Assembly (NCBI GenBank): GCA_934567355.1
Contig: CAKTJC010000010.1
Location: forward strand, 1 to 64,000
Length of the DNA stretch: 64,000 nt
DNA from: an uncultured Oscillospiraceae bacterium
GTDB lineage: Bacteria > Bacillota > Clostridia > Oscillospirales > Oscillospiraceae
Direction: 5' to 3'
The position numbers were made by a program, and so were the translations under genes. The stretch's first letter is position 1. Each line of letters starts with the position of its first letter. Below are positions 1 to 7,872 of this stretch, in pieces. Below the pieces are notes generated by a model. That model did no database searches. It was given only the letters and a program-made list of their open reading frames with translations, and was not told the origin of the DNA.

Positions 1-125
1 TATTCCCTCGCTTTTGAAACTTTGAATTGGGGCAAAATTCCTGCCTGAGGCTTCTTGCCAAATTATGCGGTGCTGCCCTAAGTTTCCAAAATTCTTCGAC
101 TTGCGTCCACGGCTTGCGGCGCTTC
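1..125. other. Left-edge intergenic sequence
   Basis: No coding sequence or RNA gene is recognisable here. The preceding gene lies outside the window. Confidence 0.4.
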
Positions 126-154
126 TTGATTTTCACGCGGCGCTATGGTAAACT
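126..154 (+). promoter_or_regulatory. Promoter of the small GGADGPT peptide gene
   Basis: TTGATT (126-131), 17-bp spacer, TAAACT (149-154). It lies about 35 bp upstream of the start codon at 191, which is preceded by the ribosome binding site AAAGGAG. Confidence 0.5.
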
Positions 155-190
155 GAAATCAATCAAATTCCACTTGCAAAGGAGAAAAAT

Positions 191-349
191 ATGAGCGTTG
201 GTGTCATCGGCGGCGCGGACGGCCCGACTGCCATTTTCGTTTCCTGCAATTTCTCCCCCTGGACGGTTGGGGCGGTGATTGCGGTTACCGCTGTTTTGGT
301 CGTGGGCTGTGTACTTTTCATCAGAAGGCAGAAAAGAAAGAAGAAATAA
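191..349 (+). CDS. 52-aa membrane peptide with decarboxylase beta-subunit signature
   Basis: The ORF encodes 52 residues with an AAAGGAG ribosome binding site 7 bp before ATG. Residues 3-16 read VGVIGGADGPTAIF, close to the signature of the beta (membrane) subunits of Na+-pumping oxaloacetate, methylmalonyl-CoA and glutaconyl-CoA decarboxylases, where the Asp lies in the ion path. Residues about 23-44 form one transmembrane helix, followed by a basic tail (RRQKRKKK). Full beta subunits have several hundred residues, so this is either a peptide that keeps only the signature hairpin or a domain relic. It has its own promoter and start signals, and no decarboxylase gene is adjacent. Function is unknown; the motif match is directly visible. 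Confidence 0.7.
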   Translation: MSVGVIGGADGPTAIFVSCNFSPWTVGAVIAVTAVLVVGCVLFIRRQKRKKK

Positions 350-511
350 GGGAACCTCTGAATAAATCGACTTCGGCTGGGCGGCGAATCTTTTGCCCCA
401 TCCGCGCGGTTCTGAAGGTGGGAAATACATACAGTATTCCGGTGCTTCCAGAACTTTCGGCTGAGGCAAAATCTTCTGCCGTCAGCTCTCGCCGATTTTT
501 TCAGAGCTTCC
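350..511. repeat. Foldback MITE-like repeat, copy 1
   Basis: Begins GGGAACCTCTGAATAAATCG and ends CGATTTTTTCAGAGCTTCC, so the termini are inverted repeats. The centre holds an imperfect palindrome (GGGAAATAC...GTATTCC). It starts at the base after the stop codon of the 52-aa peptide gene. Homologous copies lie at 19267, 25073 and 40365. Confidence 0.85.
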
Positions 512-568
512 ATAAGATCGTCCGGCAGCGCCTGATTTGCCGGAAATCTGACATGGAAAGGATTTTTT

Positions 569-1168
569 ATGGAACGCCGCAATAATTATGCCGTCGCCGC
601 CGCTCAGGCGCGCAGCCTCTTCGCGGGCTACGATCACGAAACCCTTGCCCGGAAGCTGGGCGTTAGACTGGATGGGGAGTATCTGTATCCTTCGATGCTC
701 TCCCGCCCCTATCGGATCCGCCGCAGCAACGGGGACATTTCCCGGCTGGACGGTACGGTGTGGGTGGAGGCAAACGGATTTGATGAAAGCCTGACCCTGC
801 TGGATCTGGTATGCGACAGCCGGGAAGACCGCAGCATTTCCGGCCGCTGGAAGGCCATGGGCAATTTCGGCCATCAGTTCCACCAGACGCTTCTGGAGCG
901 AGCCGACCCCTGGGCGCAGTACCTTCAGGAGCATCCGGCGCAGATGGAGGCAGCCTGCCGGGCGCTGCATGGGGAAAAATATCCCATCGGGGACAGCGCC
1001 TATGTGATCCCTCTGTTTGAAGACCTGTCCGTCCTGCTCAAGCTGACCTACGGCGACGATGAGTTCCCAGCCTCCGTCCACTGGTTTTGGGACGAAAATG
1101 CGCTGCAATACCTGAAATACGAAACCATGTACTACGCCGTCGGTCTTCTGCGCAGTCACCTCCCTTGA
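569..1168 (+). CDS. DUF3786 domain protein
   Basis: A soluble 199-aa protein preceded by GGAAAGG 8 bp before ATG. The order of conserved blocks fits the DUF3786 family: an N-terminal helix ending LARKLGVRLDGEYL, a central LLDLVCDSRE block, an aromatic segment with GNFGHQFHQ, and the C-terminal GDDEFPASVHWFWDENALQYL. Family members are found in anaerobes, often near corrinoid or Fe-S proteins, but no biochemical role is established. It stands alone here, between the repeat and a strong terminator. Family assignment is from recognition of these blocks; function is open. Confidence 0.7.
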   Translation: MERRNNYAVAAAQARSLFAGYDHETLARKLGVRLDGEYLYPSMLSRPYRIRRSNGDISRLDGTVWVEANGFDESLTLLDLVCDSREDRSISGRWKAMGNFGHQFHQTLLERADPWAQYLQEHPAQMEAACRALHGEKYPIGDSAYVIPLFEDLSVLLKLTYGDDEFPASVHWFWDENALQYLKYETMYYAVGLLRSHLP

Positions 1169-1181
1169 AGGGCATAAAAAT

Positions 1182-1219
1182 CCTCCCGCAGCGGCTTTGC
1201 GATGCGGGAGGCGTTTTTT
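1182..1219 (+). terminator. Rho-independent terminator after the DUF3786 gene
   Basis: CCTCCCGCA / TGCGGGAGG stem followed by a run of six T. The T-run reaches the stop codon of the convergent phosphoribosyltransferase gene. Confidence 0.85.
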
Positions 1220-1772
1220 ATTCCATGACGGTTCCGTCGGGGTGGAACAGGGGGAGCTTTTCCAGATATACGATGTCCGGACGATCCTGGGCGTCGCCCT
1301 CGGCAAGGATCGCGGCTCTGCCGCAGATCTCACCGCCGGCCTTGGTGACCAGGGCTTCCAGGGCGGAGATGCTCTCGCCGGTGGAAATCACGTCGTCCAC
1401 CAGCAGAATCCGCTTGCCCTTCATCAGGGCGGCATCGGCGCCGTCCAGATACAGCTGCTGCTGGTTGGCAGTGGTGATGGAATTGACTTTCACAGAGAAA
1501 ACGTCCCGCATATACAGCTTGGGTGCCTTCCGGGCCAGCAGATACTTGGCATCCCCGGCCTGGCGTGCCATCTCGTGAGCCAGGGGAATGCCCTTGGCCT
1601 CGGCGGTGATGAGGTAATCATATTCCGGCACCTTGGCCAGCAGCTCCCTGGCGCAGGCAACGGTGAGCTCCTGGTCGCCGAAGATGACAAAACCGGCAAT
1701 GGACAGATTCTCGTTCACAGGGCAGATAGGAAGATCCCGTTCCAGCCCGGCGATACGCATATGATAGAACAT
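1218..1772 (-). CDS. Phosphoribosyltransferase (adenine/xanthine type)
   Basis: A 184-aa type I phosphoribosyltransferase. The PRPP-binding signature ILLVDDVISTGES occupies residues 122-134, and YDYLITAEAKGIPLAHEMAR (about 51-70) is the conserved strand-helix that precedes it in Apt and Xpt. Length is close to adenine phosphoribosyltransferase (about 170-190 aa). The expected reaction is base + PRPP to nucleotide + pyrophosphate in purine salvage; the base cannot be fixed by eye. An AAGGAG ribosome binding site precedes ATG. The gene is single, with its own promoter reaching into the 3' end of the antiporter gene, and ends at a terminator shared with the convergent gene. Confidence 0.8.
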   Translation of the reverse strand: MFYHMRIAGLERDLPICPVNENLSIAGFVIFGDQELTVACARELLAKVPEYDYLITAEAKGIPLAHEMARQAGDAKYLLARKAPKLYMRDVFSVKVNSITTANQQQLYLDGADAALMKGKRILLVDDVISTGESISALEALVTKAGGEICGRAAILAEGDAQDRPDIVYLEKLPLFHPDGTVME

Positions 1773-1808
1773 GGGAAAGACTCCTTACTATATTATTTCT
1801 ATAGGAGT

Positions 1809-1838
1809 ATTATATACCGCTTTGCCGGAGCTTGTCAA
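1809..1838 (-). promoter_or_regulatory. Promoter of the phosphoribosyltransferase gene
   Basis: On the minus strand: TTGACA (1838-1833), 18-bp spacer, TATAAT (1814-1809). The -35 box overlaps the last codons of the upstream antiporter gene. Confidence 0.65.
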
Positions 1839-3130
1839 GCCTTCTTGCTGGGGGTGGTGGGGATGACGCCACGGTTGGAGACCTTGGAGGCAGTCTCAAT
1901 TTCACCGGCGGCGGTGAGAGCCATCTTGGTGAACACAGGGCCAACCAGCTCATAGATAAGGACACAGAACAGGGTGATGTTGCGAATCAGCGCACCCTCT
2001 GCGCCAAACTCGGCGGCTACGGTGACGCTCATGCCCAGAGCCACACCGGCCTGGGGCAGCAGGGTGATGCCCAGATATTTGCAGATAGTGTTCTGGCAGC
2101 CCATGGCCTTGGCGCTGTAGTGTGCGCCCAGAATCTTACCGGCGGAGCGGGCGAGAATGTTCACCACGCCGATGCCGATGACCGCCGCGCTCTGGAACAC
2201 CCGCAGATCCAGCTCCGCGCCGCTGAGCACGAAGAACAGCACGAACACGGGCGCGGTCCAGCGGTCGGTGCGGTACATGATTTCCTCGGAGAAATCACAG
2301 AGGTTGCAGAAGAAGGTGCCGCACATCATGCACACCAGAAGGGACGAGAAGCCCAGCTCCACACCGCCGCCCAGTGGAATTTCCAGCTTGGAAAGGGCAG
2401 TGCACGTAAACACGAAGCACACCGTCAGGCTCAGACGCTTGGAGCGGGAGTGGAAGAATTTCTCCATGTGGCTGAACAGCCAGCCCATGGCGGCGCCCAG
2501 CACCAGAGAACAGACGATCTCCAGCAGGGGATTGACCAGCACGGAAACCAGGCTGACGGAGCCGCTGATAAGCGCCTTTGCAATGCCGTTGGACACGGCA
2601 AACACCATCAGACCCACGGCATCGTCCAGCGCCACGATGGGCAGCAGGATGGAGGTCAGGGGGCCTTTTGCCTTGTACTGGTTGATGACCATGATGGTGG
2701 CGGCAGGGGCAGTGGCGGTGGCGATCGCACCCAGAATCAGGCAGGTGGAAACGGGAAGCACCTCGTCGCCCAGCACCAGATGCAGCAGGAACAGGGCAAT
2801 GTCCACAAACGCGGTGGCGGTCAGCGCCTGCACGATGCCGATGATGGTGGCCTGACGGCCGATGTGCTTCAGATCCTCCAGTCGGAATTCGTTGCCGATG
2901 GAGAAGGCGATAAAGCCCAGCGCCACATCGGAGATCAAGCTCATCTTGCCCACAAAATCAAAGGATTCAAAGCCCAGCCCCGGGATGCCGAGACGCCCCA
3001 GCACCAGCGGCCCCACCAGCAGACCGGCGATCAGATAGCTGGTGACGTCGGGCAGATTGAAGCGCTTGGTAAGGCGGGTGAGCATCAGGCCTGCCAGCAT
3101 GGCAATGCCGATGGCAAGTAAATATTCCAT
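1835..3130 (-). CDS. CPA2-family cation:proton antiporter
   Basis: A 431-aa protein made almost entirely of hydrophobic helices (about 11-12). The N-terminus (LPDVTSYLIAGLLVGPLVLG) and the segment with ALGFIAFSIGNEFRL match the Kef/NapA (CPA2) exchanger fold. The block LGAIATATAPAATIMVINQY resembles the antiporter core, although the paired Asp residues of NhaA/NapA are not obvious. There is no C-terminal TrkA-N or RCK domain, unlike KefB/KefC. Likely exchange is Na+ or K+ for H+ across the inner membrane. Own promoter; RBS GAGAGG. Substrate uncertain. Confidence 0.8.
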   Translation of the reverse strand: MEYLLAIGIAMLAGLMLTRLTKRFNLPDVTSYLIAGLLVGPLVLGRLGIPGLGFESFDFVGKMSLISDVALGFIAFSIGNEFRLEDLKHIGRQATIIGIVQALTATAFVDIALFLLHLVLGDEVLPVSTCLILGAIATATAPAATIMVINQYKAKGPLTSILLPIVALDDAVGLMVFAVSNGIAKALISGSVSLVSVLVNPLLEIVCSLVLGAAMGWLFSHMEKFFHSRSKRLSLTVCFVFTCTALSKLEIPLGGGVELGFSSLLVCMMCGTFFCNLCDFSEEIMYRTDRWTAPVFVLFFVLSGAELDLRVFQSAAVIGIGVVNILARSAGKILGAHYSAKAMGCQNTICKYLGITLLPQAGVALGMSVTVAAEFGAEGALIRNITLFCVLIYELVGPVFTKMALTAAGEIETASKVSNRGVIPTTPSKKA

Positions 3131-3176
3131 AAAGAAAGCCTCTCATTTCAATACGTTTTTTACACGGAACGCGACT

Positions 3177-3204
3177 ATTATATCACCCTTTTTGCCGGAT
3201 GCAA
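3177..3204 (-). promoter_or_regulatory. Promoter of the antiporter gene
   Basis: Minus strand TTGCAT (3204-3199), 16-bp spacer, TATAAT (3182-3177). Confidence 0.6.
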
Positions 3205-3388
3205 GACGTGAATCCAACAATTATTGCCATATGAACTTATGGAAAATTGTAGCTTTTTCCATTGCCGCTGCAAATGGCAGCATTGTCCAGCCCCATCCCC
3301 TTGTGCCGGGTACCTCTGCCAGCCACAATATCCAGCACGGGTACAAAACTGCGGCAGGGAATTTGGCAAAATCCTTTTCAATCAGAAG
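3205..3388. other. Intergenic spacer between divergent genes
   Basis: The stretch 3131-3473 has no gene. It holds two divergent promoters at its edges; I see no riboswitch, terminator or small ORF with a ribosome binding site in the middle. Confidence 0.5.
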
Positions 3389-3417
3389 TTGTCGAGCGGA
3401 GGACTTTGTGTTATAAT
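3389..3417 (+). promoter_or_regulatory. Promoter of the dnaD operon
   Basis: TTGTCG (3389-3394), 17-bp spacer, TATAAT (3412-3417). Transcription would begin near 3424, which rules out the upstream in-frame ATG at 3420 as the dnaD start. Confidence 0.7.
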
Positions 3418-3473
3418 AGATGAAAATGGATTTTTGTGCCCATTTAAGACGATGCAGACAGAAGGAAAGAGCC

Positions 3474-4352
3474 ATGACAGCGGAAGCAGTTAAGATAGAC
3501 GAAGCCAGTGTGCGCAAGCTCCTGGGCGCGGCAAGCCCGGATGCGGCGCTGCTGTACATATTCATTTCCAGCGGCAACGTCCCGGAGGAGGCAGAGCAGG
3601 CACTGCGCCTGAGCCCCTCCCGCCTGACCGTCGCCGCGGCGACCCTGCGCCAGCTGGGGCTGTGGCCGGAAAAGCGCCGCAGCGTCATCCGCCCCGGTGA
3701 GCGTCCCAGCTATTCCGAAGAGGATGTGCTCCGGGCAATGGAGCGGGATGTGTCCTTCCGCGGCCTTTACGAAGAGCTGCAGCGCCTTCTCGGCCGCACG
3801 CTGAACACCGACGAGCTGAAAATCATCCTGGGCTTCACCCGCTATCTGGGGCTGCCTGCGGATGTGATTTTGCTGCTGGTGCGCTTTTGCTGCGAGCGGG
3901 CGCGCCGCCGGGGCGCAAGCCGCCGCCCCAGTTTGCTGACCATTGAAAAGGAAGCATACTACTGGGCGGAAAACGGGATCGATACCCTGGAGGAGGCATC
4001 CGCCTACATCCAGGATCAGAATTTCCGAAGCTCCCGCCTGCACGGTATCATGGATATTTTGCAGATCCGTGGGCGCTGCCTGACCCAGGCAGAGGAGCGC
4101 TACGCCCAGGCGTGGCTGGACATGGGCTTTGACGACGGTGCGATTGCTATGGCCTATGAGCGCACCTGCCTGAACACCGGCGGGCTGAACTGGTCGTATA
4201 TGAATAAAATTTTGCAGCGCTGGGCAAAGGAAGGCATGCTGACGGCGGAAGCCGTGAACAGCGGCGACAGCCGGAAGCCGCCCAAGGGCGCCTCCGGTCA
4301 GCTGGGTCAGGCGGAGCTGGAAGCGATTCAGCGCGTATTGCGGGAGGGATAA
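3474..4352 (+). CDS. dnaD: DnaD-domain replication initiation protein
   Basis: A 292-aa protein. The start at 3474 is chosen because an AGGAAAG ribosome binding site lies just upstream and the promoter excludes the ATG at 3420. An N-terminal winged-helix-like part (residues about 1-70) is followed by a DnaD/DnaB_2 domain (YSEEDVLRAMERD...ELQRLLGRTLNTDELKIILGFTRYLGLPADVILLLV) and a second similar helical segment with IEKEAYYWAENGIDTLEEASAYI. In Firmicutes DnaD acts in primosome assembly, loading helicase at oriC or restarting forks. The next gene is a DnaC/DnaI-type loader ATPase, 3 bp downstream, which supports a primosome pair. Confidence 0.88.
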   Translation: MTAEAVKIDEASVRKLLGAASPDAALLYIFISSGNVPEEAEQALRLSPSRLTVAAATLRQLGLWPEKRRSVIRPGERPSYSEEDVLRAMERDVSFRGLYEELQRLLGRTLNTDELKIILGFTRYLGLPADVILLLVRFCCERARRRGASRRPSLLTIEKEAYYWAENGIDTLEEASAYIQDQNFRSSRLHGIMDILQIRGRCLTQAEERYAQAWLDMGFDDGAIAMAYERTCLNTGGLNWSYMNKILQRWAKEGMLTAEAVNSGDSRKPPKGASGQLGQAELEAIQRVLREG

Positions 4353-4355
4353 GCA

Positions 4356-5339
4356 ATGGCATACAGCAGTGAAGTGGTTCAGCGCGCCAGAAATCGTCTG
4401 GCGCAGGCAAAGGAAGACCGGGAATCCGAAAACCGCCAGCATCTGGCGGAGGCTTACGCCAAGGTGCCCAGAATCAGAGAAATCGATATTCAGCTGCGCC
4501 GCACCATGGCGCAGGCGGCACAGGCGGCGTTTTTGCAGGGCAGCGACGGCAAGGAGCTGCTGGAAAAGGCCAGAATTCAGAATCTGGAGCTGCAGCAGGA
4601 GCGGGCGCTGCTGGCCTATGAGAATTTCGAGGAGGGCTATCTGGACGAGACGCCCATCTGCGAGGTCTGCGGCGGCACGGGCTATATCGGCTCGAATATG
4701 TGCGAGTGTCTGGCAGAGCTCTGCCGGCAGGAGCAGAAGAAGGAAATCTCCGTCCTCAGCGGCGGCAAGGAGAGCTTCTCCCAGTTCCGGCTGGACTATT
4801 ATTCCGACTATACCGATTCCAAATACGGCGCAAGCCCCCGCACCATCATGGAGCGAAATTTCCAGAACTGCAAGAAATACGCCCTGAATTTCTCTGCCAA
4901 CTCCGGCAACCTTCTCTTCATCGGCGGCACGGGGCTGGGCAAGACCTTCCTGTCCGCCTGCATTGCCCGTGCCGTGGCAGACCGGGGCTTCAGCGTGGTA
5001 TACGAAACCGCAGGGCACCTGTTTTCCAGGCTGGAGCAGGCCAAATTCGGCGGCAGCGAGGACGCACGCAAGGAAATTACCAAATATAACACCTGTGATC
5101 TGCTGATCCTGGATGATCTGGGCACCGAGATGCCCGGCCAGTTCGTCACGGCGGCGCTCTATGGTCTGCTCAACGACCGGCTTCTTTACAATAAGCCCAT
5201 GGTCATCTCCACCAATCTGAATGTGGATGAAATCGCCCGCCGCTATTCTCCGCAGATTGCCTCCCGGCTTCACGGCAGCTTTAACCGGCTCACCTTCGTG
5301 GGGGAGGACATCCGCGTGCTCAAGAATCGAGGAATATAA
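4356..5339 (+). CDS. DnaC/DnaI-type helicase loader ATPase
   Basis: A 327-aa AAA+ protein. Residues 1-95 are a helical N-terminal region; C102-x2-C105 and C116-x-C118 form a zinc-binding motif. Walker A (GGTGLGKT) is at 190-197 and Walker B (LLILDDLGTE) at 249-258; the sensor segment VISTNLNVDEIARRY follows. This matches replicative helicase loaders (DnaI/DnaC) and the related IstB ATPases; no transposase is adjacent, so the loader reading is better. It lies 3 bp after dnaD and shares one base with the next start (ATAATG), so it is probably translationally coupled. The Zn-motif plus N-terminal helices suggest helicase and ssDNA contacts (family knowledge). Confidence 0.88.
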   Translation: MAYSSEVVQRARNRLAQAKEDRESENRQHLAEAYAKVPRIREIDIQLRRTMAQAAQAAFLQGSDGKELLEKARIQNLELQQERALLAYENFEEGYLDETPICEVCGGTGYIGSNMCECLAELCRQEQKKEISVLSGGKESFSQFRLDYYSDYTDSKYGASPRTIMERNFQNCKKYALNFSANSGNLLFIGGTGLGKTFLSACIARAVADRGFSVVYETAGHLFSRLEQAKFGGSEDARKEITKYNTCDLLILDDLGTEMPGQFVTAALYGLLNDRLLYNKPMVISTNLNVDEIARRYSPQIASRLHGSFNRLTFVGEDIRVLKNRGI

Positions 5340-5986
5340 TGACAGGAATTTTATTTGACTTGGACGGCACCCTGCTTGATACGCTGGATGATCTGATGGA
5401 CGCCGTCAACCATACCATGCAGGCTTTTGGCTACCCGACGCACAGCCGGGAGGAGATCCGCCGGTTCGTGGGAAACGGCGCGGCGCGGCTGATCCAGCTG
5501 GCTGTTCCGGCAGGGGAGGGTTGGGAAGCGCCCCTGGCGCAGTTCCAGCAATATTATAAAACCCACTGCCAGATCAAAACCGCTGCCTATCCCGGCATTC
5601 CGCAGGCGCTGCAGGCGCTCTCCGCTCGCCCCATTGCCATCGTCTCCAATAAGCCGGATGCGGCGACGAAAAGGCTCTGCGCGGAGTATTTTCCCGGCAT
5701 CTGTGCCCAGGGGGAGCACCCCGGCTGCCCCCGCAAGCCCGCGCCGGATATGGTGCGCGCCGCCATGGCGCAGATCGGGGCTGACCGCTGCATCTATGTG
5801 GGCGACAGCGAGGTGGATGTGCTGACCGCCGCCAATGCAGGCGTGCCCTGCCTCAGCGTCCTCTGGGGCTTCCGGAACAGACCGGAAATACAGGCGGCAG
5901 GGGGCACGCATTTCTGTGCCAGCCCCGCCGAGATGCCTGCATGCCTTGAAAAAATGATAAAGGAACTGGAAGAAAATGGCCAATGA
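5339..5986 (+). CDS. gph: HAD phosphatase, phosphoglycolate phosphatase-like
   Basis: A 215-aa HAD-superfamily hydrolase. Motif I (FDLDGTLLDT) holds the nucleophile D7 and acid D9; motif II is IAIVSNKP; K of RKPAPDMV is motif III; GDSEVDVLTAANAG is motif IV. The helical cap between motifs I and II (TMQAFGYPTHSREEIRRFVGNG) is typical of Gph/PGPase. It likely dephosphorylates phosphoglycolate or another small phospho-sugar; substrate is inferred from cap type only. The start overlaps the stop of the helicase-loader gene by one base and the end overlaps yfbR by 11 bases, so it belongs to the same operon. Confidence 0.85.
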   Translation: MTGILFDLDGTLLDTLDDLMDAVNHTMQAFGYPTHSREEIRRFVGNGAARLIQLAVPAGEGWEAPLAQFQQYYKTHCQIKTAAYPGIPQALQALSARPIAIVSNKPDAATKRLCAEYFPGICAQGEHPGCPRKPAPDMVRAAMAQIGADRCIYVGDSEVDVLTAANAGVPCLSVLWGFRNRPEIQAAGGTHFCASPAEMPACLEKMIKELEENGQ

Positions 5987-6551
5987 ATTCTATGCCCTCA
6001 TGGGGCGCATGCGCTATATCACCCGCTGGGGGCTGATGCGCAATACCTTCTCGGAGAATATCCAGGAGCATAGCCATCAGGTGGCGGTGCTGGCGCATGC
6101 GCTGGCGTTAATCCGCCGGGACATCCTGCACCTGCCCACCCCCGACCCCAACCGCTGCGCCGTGGCGGCGCTGTACCACGATGCCTCCGAGATCCTCACC
6201 GGCGATATGCCCACCCCCATCAAGTACTACAATCCCGAAATCAAGGATGCCTACAAGCAGGTAGAGCGCATCGCCGGAAACCGGCTGCTGGATATGCTCC
6301 CGCCGGCGCTTCGCCCCAGCTATGAGCACCTGGTGCTGGAGGATGACAAGGAGCTGGAGCCCATCGTCAAGGGAGCGGATAAGCTCTCCGCCTATATCAA
6401 GTGCGTGGAGGAGCAGAAGGCAGGCAATACCGAGTTTGATTCCGCCGCCGTCGTCACCATGCAGGCACTGCGTGATCTCCGCCGGGAGGAAATGGACTGG
6501 TTCATTGACAACTGCCTGGAGGCCTTCAGCCTGAACCTCGACCAGCTGTAG
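5976..6551 (+). CDS. yfbR: HD-domain 5'-deoxynucleotidase YfbR
   Basis: A 191-aa HD-domain protein. The metal ligands are seen as EHSHQV (H34), YHDASE (H68-D69, E72) and a later Asp in VKGADKLSAY. The N-terminal GRMRYITRWGLMRNTFSENIQEHS and GDMPTPIKYYNPEIK are hallmarks of YfbR, which hydrolyses dNMPs to deoxynucleosides. It may adjust dNTP pools or remove dUMP (family knowledge). It overlaps gph by 11 bp and is followed 10 bp later by a GNAT gene, so it is part of the dnaD operon; a nucleotide-pool enzyme beside replication proteins is a sensible pairing. Confidence 0.9.
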   Translation: MANEFYALMGRMRYITRWGLMRNTFSENIQEHSHQVAVLAHALALIRRDILHLPTPDPNRCAVAALYHDASEILTGDMPTPIKYYNPEIKDAYKQVERIAGNRLLDMLPPALRPSYEHLVLEDDKELEPIVKGADKLSAYIKCVEEQKAGNTEFDSAAVVTMQALRDLRREEMDWFIDNCLEAFSLNLDQL

Positions 6552-6561
6552 GGAGGCCTGT

Positions 6562-7068
6562 ATGGAATATCGGTTTGAACTTGCCGCTCCGGAGGATGTG
6601 GAGCCGGTTTTCCGCCTGTATGAGCGGCGGATTTCCTGGATGAACGATAAGAATATCCGCCAGTGGAATATCACCGGCTACCTTGATGCCTACCCCATCT
6701 CCTATTATCGGGAGCAGCAGCGCCGGGGCAATCTGTGTGTGCTGCGCGGGGAGAATCGCCTTGCGGGAGCCGTGGTGCTCCTGACGGAGGATGAACGCTG
6801 GGCAGACAGGGCAGCGGAGCCTGCCTACTATGTCCACAACCTGGTGACGTCCCCCGCCGTCCCCGGCGCCGGGCGGCGGATCCTGGAGGAAATTGAGAGG
6901 CTGGGAAGGGACGCCGGAAAGTGTGCCCTCCGTCTGGACTGCGCCGTGGATAACGCGTTTCTCAATGCTTATTACGAATCCGGCGGCTACCTCCCCTGCG
7001 GCCGCTGCCAGGACGGCTCCTATTGCGGAAACAGAAGAGAGAAGCGGCTGTCCGGCGGGAGCTGCTGA
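6562..7068 (+). CDS. GNAT-family N-acetyltransferase
   Basis: A 168-aa protein with a weakly conserved GNAT fold: N-terminal FELAAPEDVEPVFRLYERRISWM, a central strand pair (YYVHNLVTSPAVPGAGRRILEEIE, the acetyl-CoA pyrophosphate-loop region, here lacking the full Q/RxxGxG/A motif) and the C-terminal RLDCAVDNAFLNAYYESGGY typical of motif B. A GGGAGG ribosome binding site precedes ATG. It is the fifth gene of the dnaD-led run and is 12 bp before hypB. The acceptor is unknown. The C-terminus is Cys-rich (CGRCQDGSYC), which is unusual for GNATs and could bind metal; that is speculation. Confidence 0.75.
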   Translation: MEYRFELAAPEDVEPVFRLYERRISWMNDKNIRQWNITGYLDAYPISYYREQQRRGNLCVLRGENRLAGAVVLLTEDERWADRAAEPAYYVHNLVTSPAVPGAGRRILEEIERLGRDAGKCALRLDCAVDNAFLNAYYESGGYLPCGRCQDGSYCGNRREKRLSGGSC

Positions 7069-7080
7069 AAGGAGGCATTT

Positions 7081-7758
7081 ATGAATACATACCGTGTGAT
7101 CGGAGTGAAGCAGAGCGTTTTTGCGGACAATAACAGAGATGCCGATGCCCTCCGGCAGGAACTGCGGGAGCAGGGCACCTGCCTGATCAACCTCATGTCC
7201 TCCCCCGGCTCCGGCAAGACCACCACGCTGACAAAGCTCCTGGCGGCGCTGCCCCGGGAAATGCGGGTGGGCGTGATGGAGGCGGATATCGATTCCGACG
7301 TGGACGCCGGGACGATCGCAGCCACCGGCACCAAGGTGATCCAGCTGCACACCGGCGGCATGTGCCACCTGGATGCGGACATGACCCGGCAGGGCATCCG
7401 CCAGCTGGAGACGCAGGAGCTTGACCTGGTGGTGCTGGAAAATGTGGGGAATCTGGTCTGCCCGGCGGAATTCGATACCGGCGCTTCCCTGAATATGATG
7501 ATTCTGTCTGTCCCTGAGGGGCATGATAAGCCTCTGAAATATCCGCTGGTATTCCAGGTGTGCGATGCCATGATCGTCAATAAGATCGATGTGCTGCCCT
7601 ACTTTGACTTCGACATGGAAAAGGTGGAGGCCTATGCGAAAATGCGCAATCCGAACATCCGCATTTTCCCCATCAGCGCCAAAACCGGCGAGGGTGTCCC
7701 CGCCCTGGCAGAGTGGGTCACCCGTCAGGTGCAGCAGTGGAAGCAGAACCGGGCGTAA
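7081..7758 (+). CDS. hypB: HypB GTPase, nickel insertion protein
   Basis: A 225-aa SIMIBI GTPase. The P-loop SPGSGKTTT is at residues 41-49; MEADIDSDVDAGTI is the following switch region; the metal-site motif GGMCHLDADM carries C95-H96; NKIDVLPY is the guanine-specificity loop and SAKTGEG the G5 loop. The N-terminal His-rich stretch and CxxCGC motif of some HypBs are absent. HypB and HypA deliver Ni to [NiFe]-hydrogenase and, in some organisms, to urease or other Ni enzymes. Here hypB and hypA flank a large Fe-S/FAD oxidoreductase and no hydrogenase, hypC, hypD, hypE or hypF gene is in the window. Confidence 0.93.
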   Translation: MNTYRVIGVKQSVFADNNRDADALRQELREQGTCLINLMSSPGSGKTTTLTKLLAALPREMRVGVMEADIDSDVDAGTIAATGTKVIQLHTGGMCHLDADMTRQGIRQLETQELDLVVLENVGNLVCPAEFDTGASLNMMILSVPEGHDKPLKYPLVFQVCDAMIVNKIDVLPYFDFDMEKVEAYAKMRNPNIRIFPISAKTGEGVPALAEWVTRQVQQWKQNRA

Positions 7759-7872
7759 TGTAAATGCGAAAAATCCGTAGGGGCGGTTTTGTTTTCTCGC
7801 TTTTCGGGAACTCGTGAATATTTATACAATCGGTTTGCATTGAAATATAAATCATAAAGAGGAGGCAGAGAG

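Noticed and set aside
4356..5339. IstB transposition ATPase
   Set aside because: The ATPase resembles IstB too, but there is no IstA transposase and it is coupled to dnaD, so a helicase loader is the better call.
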